Shown: in pieces, positions 42,292 to 52,123 of the stretch
Numbering within the stretch: the stretch's first letter is position 1
How the letters are laid out: every line of letters starts with the position of its first letter
Origin: Streptomyces sp. NRRL S-244
GTDB taxonomy: Bacteria > Actinomycetota > Actinomycetes > Streptomycetales > Streptomycetaceae
NCBI RefSeq assembly: GCF_000717915.1
Contig: NZ_JOCX01000016.1
Location: 85,221 to 149,220 of the forward strand
DNA: 64,000 nucleotides
Direction of reading: 5' to 3'
Translations under genes and position numbers: made by a program
The notes under the pieces: generated by a model
Told to the model about the DNA's origin: nothing
The model's database searches: none
What the model saw: the letters and a program-made list of their open reading frames with translations, nothing else

Positions 42292-43180
42292 TCAGAGCAC
42301 GTTGGGGAAGATGGAGTCGAAGAGGTCGTGCCCGCCCTCGTGGTGCCCCTCGTGCCGGCCCTCGTCCTGGCCGTGCTCCTGCTCCTGGCCCGGCTCCTGC
42401 TGCTGACCGGGCTCCTGCCCCTGCTCCTGGCCCGGCTCCTGCTGCTGGCCGGGCTCGTGCTGCTGACCCGGCTCCTGAGCCTGCTCCTGGCCCGGCTCCT
42501 GCTGCTGGCCCGGCTCCTGAGCCTGGCCCTGGCCCGGCTCCTGCTGCTGACCGGGCTCCTGAGCCTGGCCCTGGCCCGGCTCCTGCTGCTGGCCCGGCTC
42601 CTGAGCCTGGTCCTGGCCCGGCTCCTGCTGCTGACCGGGCTCCTGAGCCTGGTCCTGGCCCGGCTCCTGCTGCTGACCGGGCTCCTGAGCCTGGTCCTGG
42701 CCCGGCTCCTGCTGCTGGACCGTGGTCCTGCTGCCGGCCCGGCTCGGGGTCGTCCATCGGGGTCCGGTGCGAGCGGAAGTCGTCTTCGTCATCGCGCCAG
42801 TCGTCACGACGGTTGTCGCCCCAGTCGTCGCGGCGGTTGCGGACCGGCACGAAACTCACCGAGAGGACCTCGACGTTGTACACCGTGTCGCCCGGCTGCA
42901 GCTCGCGCTCCACCCGGCCGCCGCACGCGCGGTTCGGGTAGAGCAGCGCGCGCGACTCCGTGCCGTTGTGCACCGCCGTCGCGGGGCGGTTGCGCGAGGT
43001 GTCCGTCAGCTCGTAGCAGGTGTCGTTGTCCGCCGGGCGGATCTGCGCGCGCTCGTCATTGTCGATGATGTACTGCAGCCGGCCGAGGTCGTCGTTGCCG
43101 CCGGCGAACGACGGGCCGGCGGTCGGCAGGACGAGTGTGAGGGCGCCGAGGAGCGCCACGGCGGTCGGGCGAAGACGCAT
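42292..43180 (-). pseudogene. Secreted Gln/Pro-repeat protein split by an apparent +1 frameshift
   Basis: ATG at 43180 opens a protein with a signal peptide (MRLRPTAVALLGALTLVLPTAG, FAGG) and a domain ending GDTVYNVEVLSVSFVPVRNRRDDWGDN and a charged linker to about residue 150. At about 42720 the frame would shift into the other frame, which encodes eight 14-residue repeats of the type QQQEPGQDQAQEPG (42367-42717) and a His/Glu-rich end HEGHHEGGHDLFDSIFPNVL. Removing one C of the CC at 42720-42721 joins the two frames into about 295 residues (DHG-QQQEPG). Without that, the start frame runs on far past the terminator as an unlikely Ala/Gly/Pro tract. A sequencing error, a real mutation or recoding are all possible. 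Confidence 0.72.
42367..42717 (-). repeat. 42-bp tandem repeat array encoding 14-residue Gln/Pro units
   Basis: About eight copies of a 42-bp unit (encoding QQQEPGQ(D/G/E)QAQEPG on the minus strand), with the sixth unit followed by a short half-unit. Copies differ only at GAC/GGC/GAG positions, indicating recent expansion. Such arrays are prone to slippage. Confidence 0.9.
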
Positions 43181-43344
43181 GGGGAAGCAGTCCGTTCTGT
43201 GGGCACTGAATGCCGGTCCGGTGGCATCCAGCGGGCAGCGTAGGAGCGGCGCCCCTTGCCGGAACGTTTCGGCATGCGCAGCGCGTTCGAAGGTTCACCC
43301 TCCCGGATCGGTGGCCTGCGCCCGTACGGTCCCGCCCGCACCCG

Positions 43345-44919
43345 CTACGCGGACGCGCGTTCGGACGCCGGAGCGCCGGCGGCGGCCGGCCCCGGGAGCG
43401 GCGCCGATGCCCGGGCCGGGGCCTGAGCCGAGCCCTGCGCCGGGCCCTGAGCCGACGCCTGCGCCGGAGTCTTCGTACGGACCAGCACCAGCACCACCAG
43501 TGCACCCGCCAGCCCCATCAGCCCCGACGTCAGGAAGGTCCCCCGCAGCCCGCTCGCGAAGGCCTCCTCGACCCAGACCCTGGCCGCCGGGCCCGCCGCC
43601 AGCAGCTGCCCGGCCCGGCCGGAGGCCAACGCCTCGGCCGTGCCGTGCCCTTGGCCGGAGCCGCTGAGCCCGTCGCGCAACCCGGCCTGGAAGACCGCAC
43701 CGAGCACCGCGACGCCGAGCGCCATGCCCAGCTGCCGCGCGGTGTTCAGGGCCCCGCCCGCCATGCCCGCCCGGGCCGGGGCCACGGCCCCCATCGCGGC
43801 GGCCGCCAGCGCCGGGGTCGCCATGCCCACGCCGAGCCCGGTCACCACCAGCCCCGGGACCAGGGCGGGCCAGCCGTCGCCCGCGTCCGTCATCCAGGCC
43901 TGGAGCAGCGCGCCCGCGCCGATCAGCAGCAGCCCGCCGCCGATGGTCAGCCGCGCCGGAGCCCCGTGCAGCAGCCGCCCGGCCACCGCGGAGACGGCGA
44001 ACGCGGAGATGCTCAGCGGCACCAGCACCAGCCCTGCGGAGACCGGGCCCATCCCCTCCGCGGACTGGAGCCACAGGGAGACGTACATCAGGTACGAGAA
44101 CGCCGCGCCGGACAGCAGCAGCGCCCCGGCCATGACGCCGACGAAGGAGCGGCTGCGGAACAGCGAGAGGTCCAGCATCGGGCGGGGGCTGCGCAGTTCG
44201 ACCAGGACGAAGGCGGCGAAGGCGGCCGTGCCCAGGCCGAACAGGCCGAGGGTGGCGGCGCCGGTCCAGCCGTTCTCGCCGACCCGGATCAGCGCGTACG
44301 TGACGGCCGCCGCGCCGGTGGTGAACGCGGCCATGCCGGGCAGGTCGAGGCCCTTGGCCCGCGGGTCGCGGGACTCGGCGACCGACCGGTTCGTCACGTA
44401 CACGGCCAGGGCGCAGACGGGGAGGTTGATGAAGAAGATCCAGCGCCAGCCGAAGTGCTCGGTGAGCAGCCCGCCGATGATCGGGCCGGCCGCGGCGGCG
44501 GCGCCGTTGACCGCGCCCCAGACGCCGAAGGCGACCCCGCGGTCGCGGCCCTGGTACGCGCTGCTGAGCAGGGCCATGGTGGTGGCGAACATCGCGGCGC
44601 CGCCGATGCCCTGGACCGCGCGGAAGGCGATCAGCGCGGCCGGGCCCCCGGCCAGTCCGCAGGCGAGCGAGGCGGCGGCGAAGATGCCGAGCCCGCCGAG
44701 GTAGACGCGGCGGCGGCCGATCCGGTCGGCGAGGGAGCCGGCGCCGAGCAGCAGGGCGGCGAGGGCCAGGGCGTAGACGTCCATGACCCACTGGAGTCCG
44801 GCGAAACCGGTGTGCATGTCGGCGGCCATGTCGGGCAGGGCGACCATCACGATCGTGACGTCGACCAGGAGCATGAACGCCCCGAGGCACACCGCGGTGA
44901 GCGGGAGCCATTTGCGCAT
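43345..44919 (-). CDS. MFS drug exporter, DHA2 (EmrB/QacA) family
   Basis: A 524-residue membrane protein with about 14 hydrophobic helices. The MFS motif A is in GSLADRIGRRRVYLGGL and the DHA2 motif C region contains GGAAMFATTMALLSSAY. It would export drugs or metabolites with proton exchange. The C-terminal tail is Ala/Pro/Ser-rich and repetitive (QASAQGPAQGSAQ). It diverges from the double-AsnC regulator at 45061, which is the likely repressor or activator. Confidence 0.93.
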   Translation of the reverse strand: MRKWLPLTAVCLGAFMLLVDVTIVMVALPDMAADMHTGFAGLQWVMDVYALALAALLLGAGSLADRIGRRRVYLGGLGIFAAASLACGLAGGPAALIAFRAVQGIGGAAMFATTMALLSSAYQGRDRGVAFGVWGAVNGAAAAAGPIIGGLLTEHFGWRWIFFINLPVCALAVYVTNRSVAESRDPRAKGLDLPGMAAFTTGAAAVTYALIRVGENGWTGAATLGLFGLGTAAFAAFVLVELRSPRPMLDLSLFRSRSFVGVMAGALLLSGAAFSYLMYVSLWLQSAEGMGPVSAGLVLVPLSISAFAVSAVAGRLLHGAPARLTIGGGLLLIGAGALLQAWMTDAGDGWPALVPGLVVTGLGVGMATPALAAAAMGAVAPARAGMAGGALNTARQLGMALGVAVLGAVFQAGLRDGLSGSGQGHGTAEALASGRAGQLLAAGPAARVWVEEAFASGLRGTFLTSGLMGLAGALVVLVLVRTKTPAQASAQGPAQGSAQAPARASAPLPGPAAAGAPASERASA

Positions 44920-45060
44920 GGGAGAACTCCTCGGGACCCGGCCGGAGGCCCGGCAGGGGGTGGGGTGGGGTTTGGCGGTGGCTCAAAACTCCCATCCGGG
45001 CGGCAGATCCCCCACCCAGCCCCCCACGACTGCCGGATTTCACCCATCGGGACCCCTGCC

Positions 45061-46107
45061 ATGATGGAAACCATGACCATGACCATGTCCACGCCCGTAC
45101 AGCTGGACGACCTCGACCGCGCCCTGATGCAGGCCCTGATGATCGACGGCCGGGCCGCCTTCAGCAGGATCGCCGAGGTGCTGGAGGTCTCCGACCAGAC
45201 GGTGGTGCGCCGCTACCGCCGGCTGCGGACCTCGGGCCTGCTCCGCGTGATCGGGCTGCCGCTGGGCAACCGGGTCGGGCTCTTCGAATCCTGGCTGCGG
45301 GTGCAGTGCGCGCCGGACGCCGCGCTCGCGGTGGCCGAGGCGCTGGCCCGGCGGCCGGACATCTCCTGGGTGAAGCTCGGCTCCGGCGGCACCGAGATCA
45401 ACTGCCTGACCAAGGCCCGGACCCGGCAGGACCGCGACGGCCTGCTGCTGGACAAGCTCCCGCGCACCCGCCGGGTGACCGGGGTCAGCGCCCACACCAT
45501 CCTGCGGGTGTACATCGGCGGCCCGACGGGGTGGTGCGGCCTGGACGTACTGCGGCCCGAGCAGATCGCGGCGCTGGGGCGGGCCCCGGCCAGGCCGCCC
45601 GTGGTGCACGGGCAGGAGCGGGAGCGGTACGCCCTGGACGAGGCCGAGCACGCGCTGCTCGCGGTGCTGGCCCACGACGGCCGGGCCGGCTATCCGGAGC
45701 TGGCCCGGGCCTCCGGCCTGTCGGAGTCCACCGCGCGCCGGCGGCTGGACCGGCTGCGGGAGCTGCGGGCGCTCTACTTCGACCTGGAGCTCGTCCCCTC
45801 GACCCTGGGCTTCGACGCGGAGGCGACGCTGTTGCTGACCGCGGCGCCGGCGCGGCTGGCGGAGGCGGGCGCCGCGCTGGCCGGCCATCCGGAGGTGCCG
45901 TTCGCGGCCGCGGTGACGGGCACGGCCAACCTGATGGCCGCGGTGGTGTGCCGGGACACCGACGAGCTGTACACCTACATGACCGAGCGGATCGGCGCGG
46001 TGCCCGGCATCCAGCACGTGGAGGTGATCCCGACCCTGCGCAACATCAAGCGGGCCGGGATGCTGGTGGAGGGCGGGCGGCTGGTCGATCCGCCGCCCGC
46101 CCCCTGA
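45061..46107 (+). CDS. Lrr/AsnC-family regulator with two HTH-RAM units
   Basis: A 348-residue regulator composed of two AsnC units. The first HTH is about 15-60 (LDDLDRALMQALMIDGRAAFSRIAEVL region), the second about 190-240 (LDEAEHALLAVLAHDGRAGYPELARASGL region); each is followed by a RAM-like ligand domain. Both HTHs look intact. Four in-frame Met codons start the gene (45061 used). No clear Shine-Dalgarno is seen. Divergent from the MFS exporter with 141 bases between starts. The ligand is unknown. Ends 1 base before the convergent glgP stop. Confidence 0.9.
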   Translation: MMETMTMTMSTPVQLDDLDRALMQALMIDGRAAFSRIAEVLEVSDQTVVRRYRRLRTSGLLRVIGLPLGNRVGLFESWLRVQCAPDAALAVAEALARRPDISWVKLGSGGTEINCLTKARTRQDRDGLLLDKLPRTRRVTGVSAHTILRVYIGGPTGWCGLDVLRPEQIAALGRAPARPPVVHGQERERYALDEAEHALLAVLAHDGRAGYPELARASGLSESTARRRLDRLRELRALYFDLELVPSTLGFDAEATLLLTAAPARLAEAGAALAGHPEVPFAAAVTGTANLMAAVVCRDTDELYTYMTERIGAVPGIQHVEVIPTLRNIKRAGMLVEGGRLVDPPPAP

Positions 46108-46108
46108 C

Positions 46109-48763
46109 CTAGCGCAGGAGTACGCCGCCCCCCGCGCCCGCGTCACCGGCCGATTCGGTGTCCACCGGGGCCGCGACCAGCCCCAGTTCGGCCGGTGTCG
46201 CCAGCATCGGGTGCGCCGGCAGGATCCGTACGGTGTACCCGTAGGGCCCCGTACGGTCGAGGGCCAGCGGGCCCTCGTACATCCAGCGCCCCTCCAGGTC
46301 GGGCCCGGCGGTCGGCTTGAGCGGGAAGGGCCGCCCGTCGCGGATCACGTCCTGCGGATCCACCCGCCCGGCGACGGCCTGCACCTCCACGTCCTCGGGC
46401 GTGAGCGCGTCCAGCGCCACCCGCACGCGCAGGGTCAGGGTGGCCCCGAGCTCGGCGGTGCCGTTCACCGGAGCCGCGGCCAGCGCCTCCACGTGCTCGA
46501 CGACGACCCGCGGCCAGGCCGCCCGGACCCGGCCCTTCCACCAGGCCAGGTCCCGTGCCGCGTCCACGTTCAGGGCCCGGTGGGCGCGCGCGGCCGGCGC
46601 GTACAGGCGCTCCACGTACTCCCGCACCATGCGGCCCGCGAGCACCTTGGGCCCCAGCGAGACGAGGGTGCGCCGGACCATCTCGATCCACCGCACCGGC
46701 AGTCCGCTGCGGCCGGCCCGGTCGTAGAACCGCGGCGCGACCCGGTCCTCGATCAACTCGTAGAGGGCGCCCGCCTCCAGGTCGTCGCGCCGGTCCTCGT
46801 CCGTCCCGAGCCCGTCGGCCGTCGGGATGGCCCAGCCGAAGTCCGGTTCGAACCATTCGTCCCACCAGCCGTCCAGTACGGACAGGTTGAGGCAGCCGTT
46901 GAGCGCCGCCTTCATCCCGCTGGTGCCGCAGGCCTCCAGCGGCCGCAGCGGGTTGTTCAGCCAGACGTCGCAGCCCGGGTAGAGCTTCTGCGCCATGGCC
47001 ATGCCGTAGTCGGGCAGGAAGACGATCCGGTGCCGCACCCGCGGATCGTCGGAGAACCGCACCAGCTCCTGAACGAGCCGCTTGCCCCCGTCGTCGGCCG
47101 GGTGCGCCTTGCCCGCCACGACGATCTGCACGGGCCGGTCCGGGTCGAGCAGCAGCGCGCGCAGCCGCTCGGGGTCGCGCAGCATCAGCGTGAGCCGCTT
47201 GTACGAGGGCACGCGCCGGGCGAACCCGATGGTGAGCACGTCCGGGTCGAGTACGGAGTCCACCCAGCCGAGTTCGGCCTCCGCGGCCCCGCGCTGGAGC
47301 CACGAGGCCCGCAGCCGGTCGCGCACCTCCTGCACCAGCTGCTCGCGCAGTACGCGCCGCAGGTCCCAGATGTCCTGGTCGGCGATGTCGGCGACCGCGT
47401 CCCAGCGCTGGGAGCCGCCCACCGACAGGGCGTCCTCGGTCCGCCCGGCACCGATCTGGCGGACGCCGAGGCGGACCACCTCGGGGGCCACCCAGGTCGG
47501 GGCGTGCACACCGTTGGTCACGGAGGTGATCGGCACGTCGGCCGGGTCGAAGCCCGGCCACAGCCCGGCGAACATGCCGCGGCTGACCGCCCCGTGCAGG
47601 GTGGAGACCCCGTTGGCCCGCTGGGCCAGGCGCAGCCCCATCACCGCCATGTTGAAGACCCCGGGGTCGCCGCCGGGATAGGACTCGGCGCCCAGTTCCA
47701 GGATCCGGTCGACCGGCAGGGCGGCCAGCTCCGCGCCGGGCCCGAAGTGCCGGGCGACCAGGGCCCGCTCGAAGCGGTCGATGCCGGCGGGCACCGGCGT
47801 GTGCGTGGTGAACACGGTCCCGGCGCGCACCGCCTCGACGGCGGCCTCGAAGCCGAGCCCCTGCTCCCCTTCCAGTTCCCTTATGCGTTCGAGCCCGAGG
47901 AAGCCGGCGTGTCCCTCGTTCGTGTGGAACACCTCGGGGTCGGGATGCCCGGTGATCCCGCAGTACGTGCGCACCGCGCGCACGCCTCCGATGCCGAGCA
48001 GCATCTCCTGGAGGAGGCGGTGGTCGCTGCCGCCGCCGTAGAGCCGGTCGGTCACCTCGCGGGCGCCGGAGTCGTTGTCCTCGACGTCGGAGTCGAGGAG
48101 CAGCAGCGGTACGCGGCCGACGCGGGCCTGCCAGATGTGAGCGTGCAGGGCCCGGCCGCCGGGCAGGCTCAGGGTCACCCGGGCCGGGGCCCCCTCGCCG
48201 TCGCGCAGCAGGGAGACGGGGAGCTCGTTGGGGTCGAGGACGGGGTAGTGCTCCTGCTGCCAGCCGTCGCGGGAGAGGGACTGGCGGAAGTAGCCGTGGC
48301 GGTACAGCAGTCCCACTCCGATGAGGGGGACGCCGAGGTCGCTGGCGGCCTTGAGGTGGTCCCCGGCGAGGATCCCGAGCCCGCCGGAGTACTGCGGCAG
48401 GGCGGCGGTGATCCCGAACTCGGGGGAGAAGTAGGCGATCCCGGCGGGCAGCTCGGCATGGTCCTCGTGGCTCTGGTACCACCTCCCGCCGTGGACGTAG
48501 TCGTCGAGGTCGGCGGCGACGACGGCGAGCCGCCGCAGGAACCGCCGGTCGCCGGCCAGTTCCGCGAGCCGGGGTGCGGAGACCGCGCCGAGCAGCCGGA
48601 CGGGATCGCCGCCGGCGGCCTGCCAGCCCTCGGGGTCGACGGATTGGAAGAGTTCACGGGTCTCGGCATGCCAGGACCAGCGCAGATTACGCGCGAGATC
48701 GGCAAGCGGAAGCAATGGTTCCGGGAGGACGGGGCGCACGGTGAATCGACGGATAGCCTTCAC
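46109..48763 (-). CDS. glgP: Alpha-glucan (glycogen) phosphorylase GlgP
   Basis: An 884-residue PLP enzyme releasing glucose-1-phosphate from alpha-1,4-glucan. GTG at 48763 has an AAGG site 8 bases upstream. An N-terminal DUF3417-like segment, the SPEFGITAALPQYSGGLGILAGDHLKAASD region (cited in part as FGITAALPQYSGG), HTNEGHAGFLGLERI, the phosphate-site region and the PLP lysine motif EACGTSGMKAALNG (Lys about 618) are present. It belongs to the actinobacterial short-chain group used with the GlgE system. Stop to stop, it lies next to the Lrr gene. It is separated from the glgE operon by the PKD-domain gene. Confidence 0.95.
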   Translation of the reverse strand: MKAIRRFTVRPVLPEPLLPLADLARNLRWSWHAETRELFQSVDPEGWQAAGGDPVRLLGAVSAPRLAELAGDRRFLRRLAVVAADLDDYVHGGRWYQSHEDHAELPAGIAYFSPEFGITAALPQYSGGLGILAGDHLKAASDLGVPLIGVGLLYRHGYFRQSLSRDGWQQEHYPVLDPNELPVSLLRDGEGAPARVTLSLPGGRALHAHIWQARVGRVPLLLLDSDVEDNDSGAREVTDRLYGGGSDHRLLQEMLLGIGGVRAVRTYCGITGHPDPEVFHTNEGHAGFLGLERIRELEGEQGLGFEAAVEAVRAGTVFTTHTPVPAGIDRFERALVARHFGPGAELAALPVDRILELGAESYPGGDPGVFNMAVMGLRLAQRANGVSTLHGAVSRGMFAGLWPGFDPADVPITSVTNGVHAPTWVAPEVVRLGVRQIGAGRTEDALSVGGSQRWDAVADIADQDIWDLRRVLREQLVQEVRDRLRASWLQRGAAEAELGWVDSVLDPDVLTIGFARRVPSYKRLTLMLRDPERLRALLLDPDRPVQIVVAGKAHPADDGGKRLVQELVRFSDDPRVRHRIVFLPDYGMAMAQKLYPGCDVWLNNPLRPLEACGTSGMKAALNGCLNLSVLDGWWDEWFEPDFGWAIPTADGLGTDEDRRDDLEAGALYELIEDRVAPRFYDRAGRSGLPVRWIEMVRRTLVSLGPKVLAGRMVREYVERLYAPAARAHRALNVDAARDLAWWKGRVRAAWPRVVVEHVEALAAAPVNGTAELGATLTLRVRVALDALTPEDVEVQAVAGRVDPQDVIRDGRPFPLKPTAGPDLEGRWMYEGPLALDRTGPYGYTVRILPAHPMLATPAELGLVAAPVDTESAGDAGAGGGVLLR

Positions 48764-48977
48764 ACGTTCTACCTTCGCAGGCGATTGCGGATCGAAGCGG
48801 CCGCACCACGCTGTGCGTCCGCGCATCACCCCGGGAAGGCTAGCTTCACCTCGCCCCGCCCTGCCACGGTGCCTCGGCCGCCGAACGCCGCCGCCCCGGC
48901 CGCCGCGTGCGGTGCACGGGTGGCCGGGGCGGCGGGTGTTGCGGGTGTTGCGGGTGCTGCGGGTCGGTCGGTACGGG

Positions 48978-51722
48978 TCAGGGCTGCGTGAAGTAGCCGA
49001 GCAGGTCGGTGATCACGTGGGTGCTGCCGCCGTGGCTGTTGGAGATGCTGACGCGGCCGTCGGCCACCGGGGTGGTGACGTGGTTGGGGACGGTGTCACC
49101 GGGACGGGTGTTGAGGCTGCTGGCCTCCGGCCGGGCGGTGCCGTATCCGTACACGGTCAGGAACCCGGGGCCGGTGGAGTCGGTCGCGGTGACGTTGAGC
49201 GCGGCGCCTATGGCGCCGGCGGGCAGGCCGGCCACGGTGGTGGTGGCGCCGGGGGCGAGCTTGCCGGTGGCGCGGGTGTCGGCGAGGCGGCGCGGCACGG
49301 TCGGCGTGAACAGGGCCTTGCCGTCCTTGCCGTACCAGCCCACCGCGTCGAGGACCAGGTGCGTGGAGCCGGTGTTGGTGTAGAGGGTGATCGTGCCGCC
49401 GGGGCCGACCGGGACGATGGCCTGGTTCGACTTGTCCTTGCCGGGTTCCAGGTTGAGGTTCGAGGTCGCGGGCCGCTTCGCCGGGTCGGGGTAGGCGATG
49501 ACGTGGGCGTTCTCGGTGCTGGCGGTTCCGGTCAGGTTGAGCGCGACGGCGGTGGCGTCGGCGGGGATCGCGCCCACTCCGGCCACCTTGACGGTCCGGG
49601 TCTGGCCGGCGCCGAGCGCTCCGCCGGCGGCGCGGGTGTCGGCGAGGCGGGTCGGGGCGATCGGGCTGAACCGCTGGCCGATCCCGGGCTGGTAGTAGCC
49701 GACGAAGTCGACGACGAGCGCGGCGCTGCCGGAGTTGAGCTGGGCCGAGACCTTGCCGTCGGCGCCGACCGGCACGGTGACCGTGTTGGAGGAGGTACCG
49801 CCCTTGCGGACGTTGACGTTCGAGGTCTCCGGGCGCGGCTGGCCGGAGGGCCACACGCTCAGGTGGGTGTCCTCGGAGGCCCCGGTGACGGTCACGTTGA
49901 GGACGGCGGCGGCCATGCTGCCGGACAGGACGTGATCCGGAACGGACAGCCCGACCGGCAGGGTCACCGCGGTGGGGCTTCCGCCCCGGAGGACGGTGCC
50001 GTTGCTCCGCGTGTCCAGCAGCCGGAACGGGGCCGTGGCGACATAGCCGGACGGCGCGTAGTCGACCTTCACGCTCCGGGTGGCCGTGGACGTGGCCCCC
50101 TTCGCGTCGCGGAGGGTGAGCGTCACCTTGTACTCACCGGGCCGGGCGTAGGTGTGACCCGTGCCGGACAGACCGGTCTGGTGCTCGGTGGCGCCGTCAC
50201 CGAAGTCGAAGTCCACGCTCTCCACCGGCCACGGCGCAGCGGAGGCCGAGAGGTCGACGCCCACGCTCAGCGGACGGGTGTGGCCGATCGGGTTGTCCGA
50301 GGTCGGCAGAACGGGATCCACGGTGAGGGCAGCGGTGAGCGGACCGGCTGCGGTCACGTTCGTCGACTTCGAGTCGGACACCGTCTCCCCGGCGTCGGAG
50401 ACGGCCGTCACCGTGACCGCGCACCACGCACAGGGCGCGTTGTAGACGTGTTCCGCCGTGGTCGCCCTGGTCACGGTGGGGGCCGTGCCGTCACCGAAGT
50501 CGTAGCGGAAGGTCAGCGCGCCCGGCCAGCGGTTGTCCGCGACGGCCGTCGCCTTCACCGTGGTGCCCACCGGCGCCCAGTACTGGTCGAGGTCCAGCCG
50601 GACACCCTTCAGCCGGTCCTGGGTCTCGCGGGCGCCGCGGTCCAGATAGCCGCCGTCCTTGCCGGTGTTCGGGACGCGGGGGTCGTCGGCGGCGGGCTTG
50701 CCGTAGATGTCGGTGGGCAGGACGCCCGGAGCGGTCGCGTCGGCCGAGTCGATGGTGGGTGAGCCGTCGATCGCGCCGACCTTGTAGCCGTCGGGGGCCA
50801 GGAGGTCGTGCGCGCCCTGGCCGGTGGCGGCCTGGAAGGCCGCCGGGCCCGGGTAGGCCTTGCCGGCCCAGGTGTATGGGTTCACCGCCGGCGTTCCGTG
50901 ACCGCTGAACACGTTGTAGTCGACTCGCGTGCCCTCGGCCGCGCTCTGCGACACGTCGAGGCCGCCCCGCGGACCCGCCGAGCGGCAACTGCTGTGGGTG
51001 GACTCGCTGAAGATCACATTGTTGAACAGTGCGGAGCCGGTCGAGGCGCCGCTGAACGACACGGTCGCCCCGCAGAGGGCGGAGAAGTCGTTGTTGGTGA
51101 TGACCGTGCCGGGCGCGTCCACCACCGCGACGTTGCTCGACCCCAGGGTTCCGTTGAGCTCGTTGCGGCTGAGGACGGTGCCCCGCGCGCCGCCCTCGAT
51201 CCGGACCCCCCACACCGAGCTGCGGGTGAAGCGCACGTCCGCGCTTGCTTCCCCGACGACGAGGCCGTCGAGCTCACCCCCGCCGCTGTGGATCCGGTCC
51301 AACTCGACGTCGGTGGACCGGGAGACGCGGATGCCGTCGCCGATGTACATCCCGCGCACCACCACGTGGCCCGCACCGCTGACGGTCAGGCCCTTGCCCA
51401 GGTCCACCCGGCTGTAGCCGTCGGCCGCGCCGGACACGAAGGCGATCGGCCTGCCCGGCTCGCCGGAGCGGTCGACGGTGACGGACTCGTCGTACGGCTC
51501 GCCCGGTGCGATCCGCACGGTCTGGCCCGGCTTCACGATCCTGGCGGCCGCCGAGATCGTACAGAACGGGGCCGCCTGTGCGCCGGAGCCGGCGTCGGAG
51601 CAGTGGGCGTCGGCGTTGTCGACGTAGAGCGAGGCCGGCGTATCGGCCGCGGCGGCGCCGGGGACACCGAAAAGAGTGACGAGGCCCGCGGCGAGCAGGA
51701 CCACCGTACGAGTGGGACGCAA
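48978..51722 (-). CDS. Large secreted PKD/beta-helix protein inserted between glgP and glgE
   Basis: A 914-residue exported protein with no catalytic motif recognised. TTG at 51722 has GAAGGAA about 8 bases upstream; signal peptide MRPTRTVVLLAAGLVTLFG, cleavage near AAA. Residues about 30-370 form a parallel beta-helix (VVVRGMYIGDGIRVSRS, VLSRNELNG). Two PKD-like domains follow (about 380-560, FRYDFGDGTAP and VDFDFGDGATEH). The C-terminal 370 residues are three copies of a roughly 125-residue module beginning RL(L/A)DTR and ending in a GYY/GWY/GYF strand. It resembles streptomycete surface or matrix proteins. Its position between glgP and the glgE operon is unusual, with no obvious shared role. 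Confidence 0.88.
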   Translation of the reverse strand: MRPTRTVVLLAAGLVTLFGVPGAAAADTPASLYVDNADAHCSDAGSGAQAAPFCTISAAARIVKPGQTVRIAPGEPYDESVTVDRSGEPGRPIAFVSGAADGYSRVDLGKGLTVSGAGHVVVRGMYIGDGIRVSRSTDVELDRIHSGGGELDGLVVGEASADVRFTRSSVWGVRIEGGARGTVLSRNELNGTLGSSNVAVVDAPGTVITNNDFSALCGATVSFSGASTGSALFNNVIFSESTHSSCRSAGPRGGLDVSQSAAEGTRVDYNVFSGHGTPAVNPYTWAGKAYPGPAAFQAATGQGAHDLLAPDGYKVGAIDGSPTIDSADATAPGVLPTDIYGKPAADDPRVPNTGKDGGYLDRGARETQDRLKGVRLDLDQYWAPVGTTVKATAVADNRWPGALTFRYDFGDGTAPTVTRATTAEHVYNAPCAWCAVTVTAVSDAGETVSDSKSTNVTAAGPLTAALTVDPVLPTSDNPIGHTRPLSVGVDLSASAAPWPVESVDFDFGDGATEHQTGLSGTGHTYARPGEYKVTLTLRDAKGATSTATRSVKVDYAPSGYVATAPFRLLDTRSNGTVLRGGSPTAVTLPVGLSVPDHVLSGSMAAAVLNVTVTGASEDTHLSVWPSGQPRPETSNVNVRKGGTSSNTVTVPVGADGKVSAQLNSGSAALVVDFVGYYQPGIGQRFSPIAPTRLADTRAAGGALGAGQTRTVKVAGVGAIPADATAVALNLTGTASTENAHVIAYPDPAKRPATSNLNLEPGKDKSNQAIVPVGPGGTITLYTNTGSTHLVLDAVGWYGKDGKALFTPTVPRRLADTRATGKLAPGATTTVAGLPAGAIGAALNVTATDSTGPGFLTVYGYGTARPEASSLNTRPGDTVPNHVTTPVADGRVSISNSHGGSTHVITDLLGYFTQP

Positions 51723-52123
51723 CAGGAACGTTCCTTCGAAAAAGGTGAAGTGAATTCAGGACATTCCGTCGGTCGGAAACGCACGCGGAACTCACCGAGA
51801 CGGGCCCCATGATCCCTCCTCCGGAGAGCGCTGTCACTCCGGATATTCCGCCCTCACCGCCCCAAATAACCGGTCGCAGATGGTGCCTGCGGTGCCCGTG
51901 GGGCGGGGGTTTCACGACGTACATCCGTTAGTCCCAACCGACTTGACTGAGCCTCGGCAGATGTCGGCCAAGACCTTGGTCTGGGCCGCGCGACTACGTA
52001 CGAGTAGTTAACCGAGCGCACGGATTGAGCGGGGTGAGAGTGGGCAGGGCTCCCCGCGTACACGCACGGCACCCCGCCCCACCACCTCTCCCGCCACCCG
52101 AGTGAACGCGGACAGGAGCGGCC
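51723..52123. other. Intergenic region upstream of the PKD gene and glgE operon
   Basis: About 400 bases with no gene supported apart from the small ORF that follows. TTGACT at 51943-51948 could be a -35 box toward glgE, but I see no matching -10. Short dyads AGACC/GGTCT (51971-51982) and ACTAC/GTAGT (51993-52008) are nearby, followed by GAGTAGTTAAC. Confidence 0.45.

Noticed and set aside
42367..42717. CRISPR-like array
   Set aside because: Units are adjacent with no spacers and encode a peptide repeat, so this is a coding tandem repeat.
42045..43068. Plus-strand Leu-rich open frames over the repeat array
   Set aside because: They are antisense translations of the 42-bp repeats. The minus-strand reading has a signal peptide, linker and clean C-terminus.
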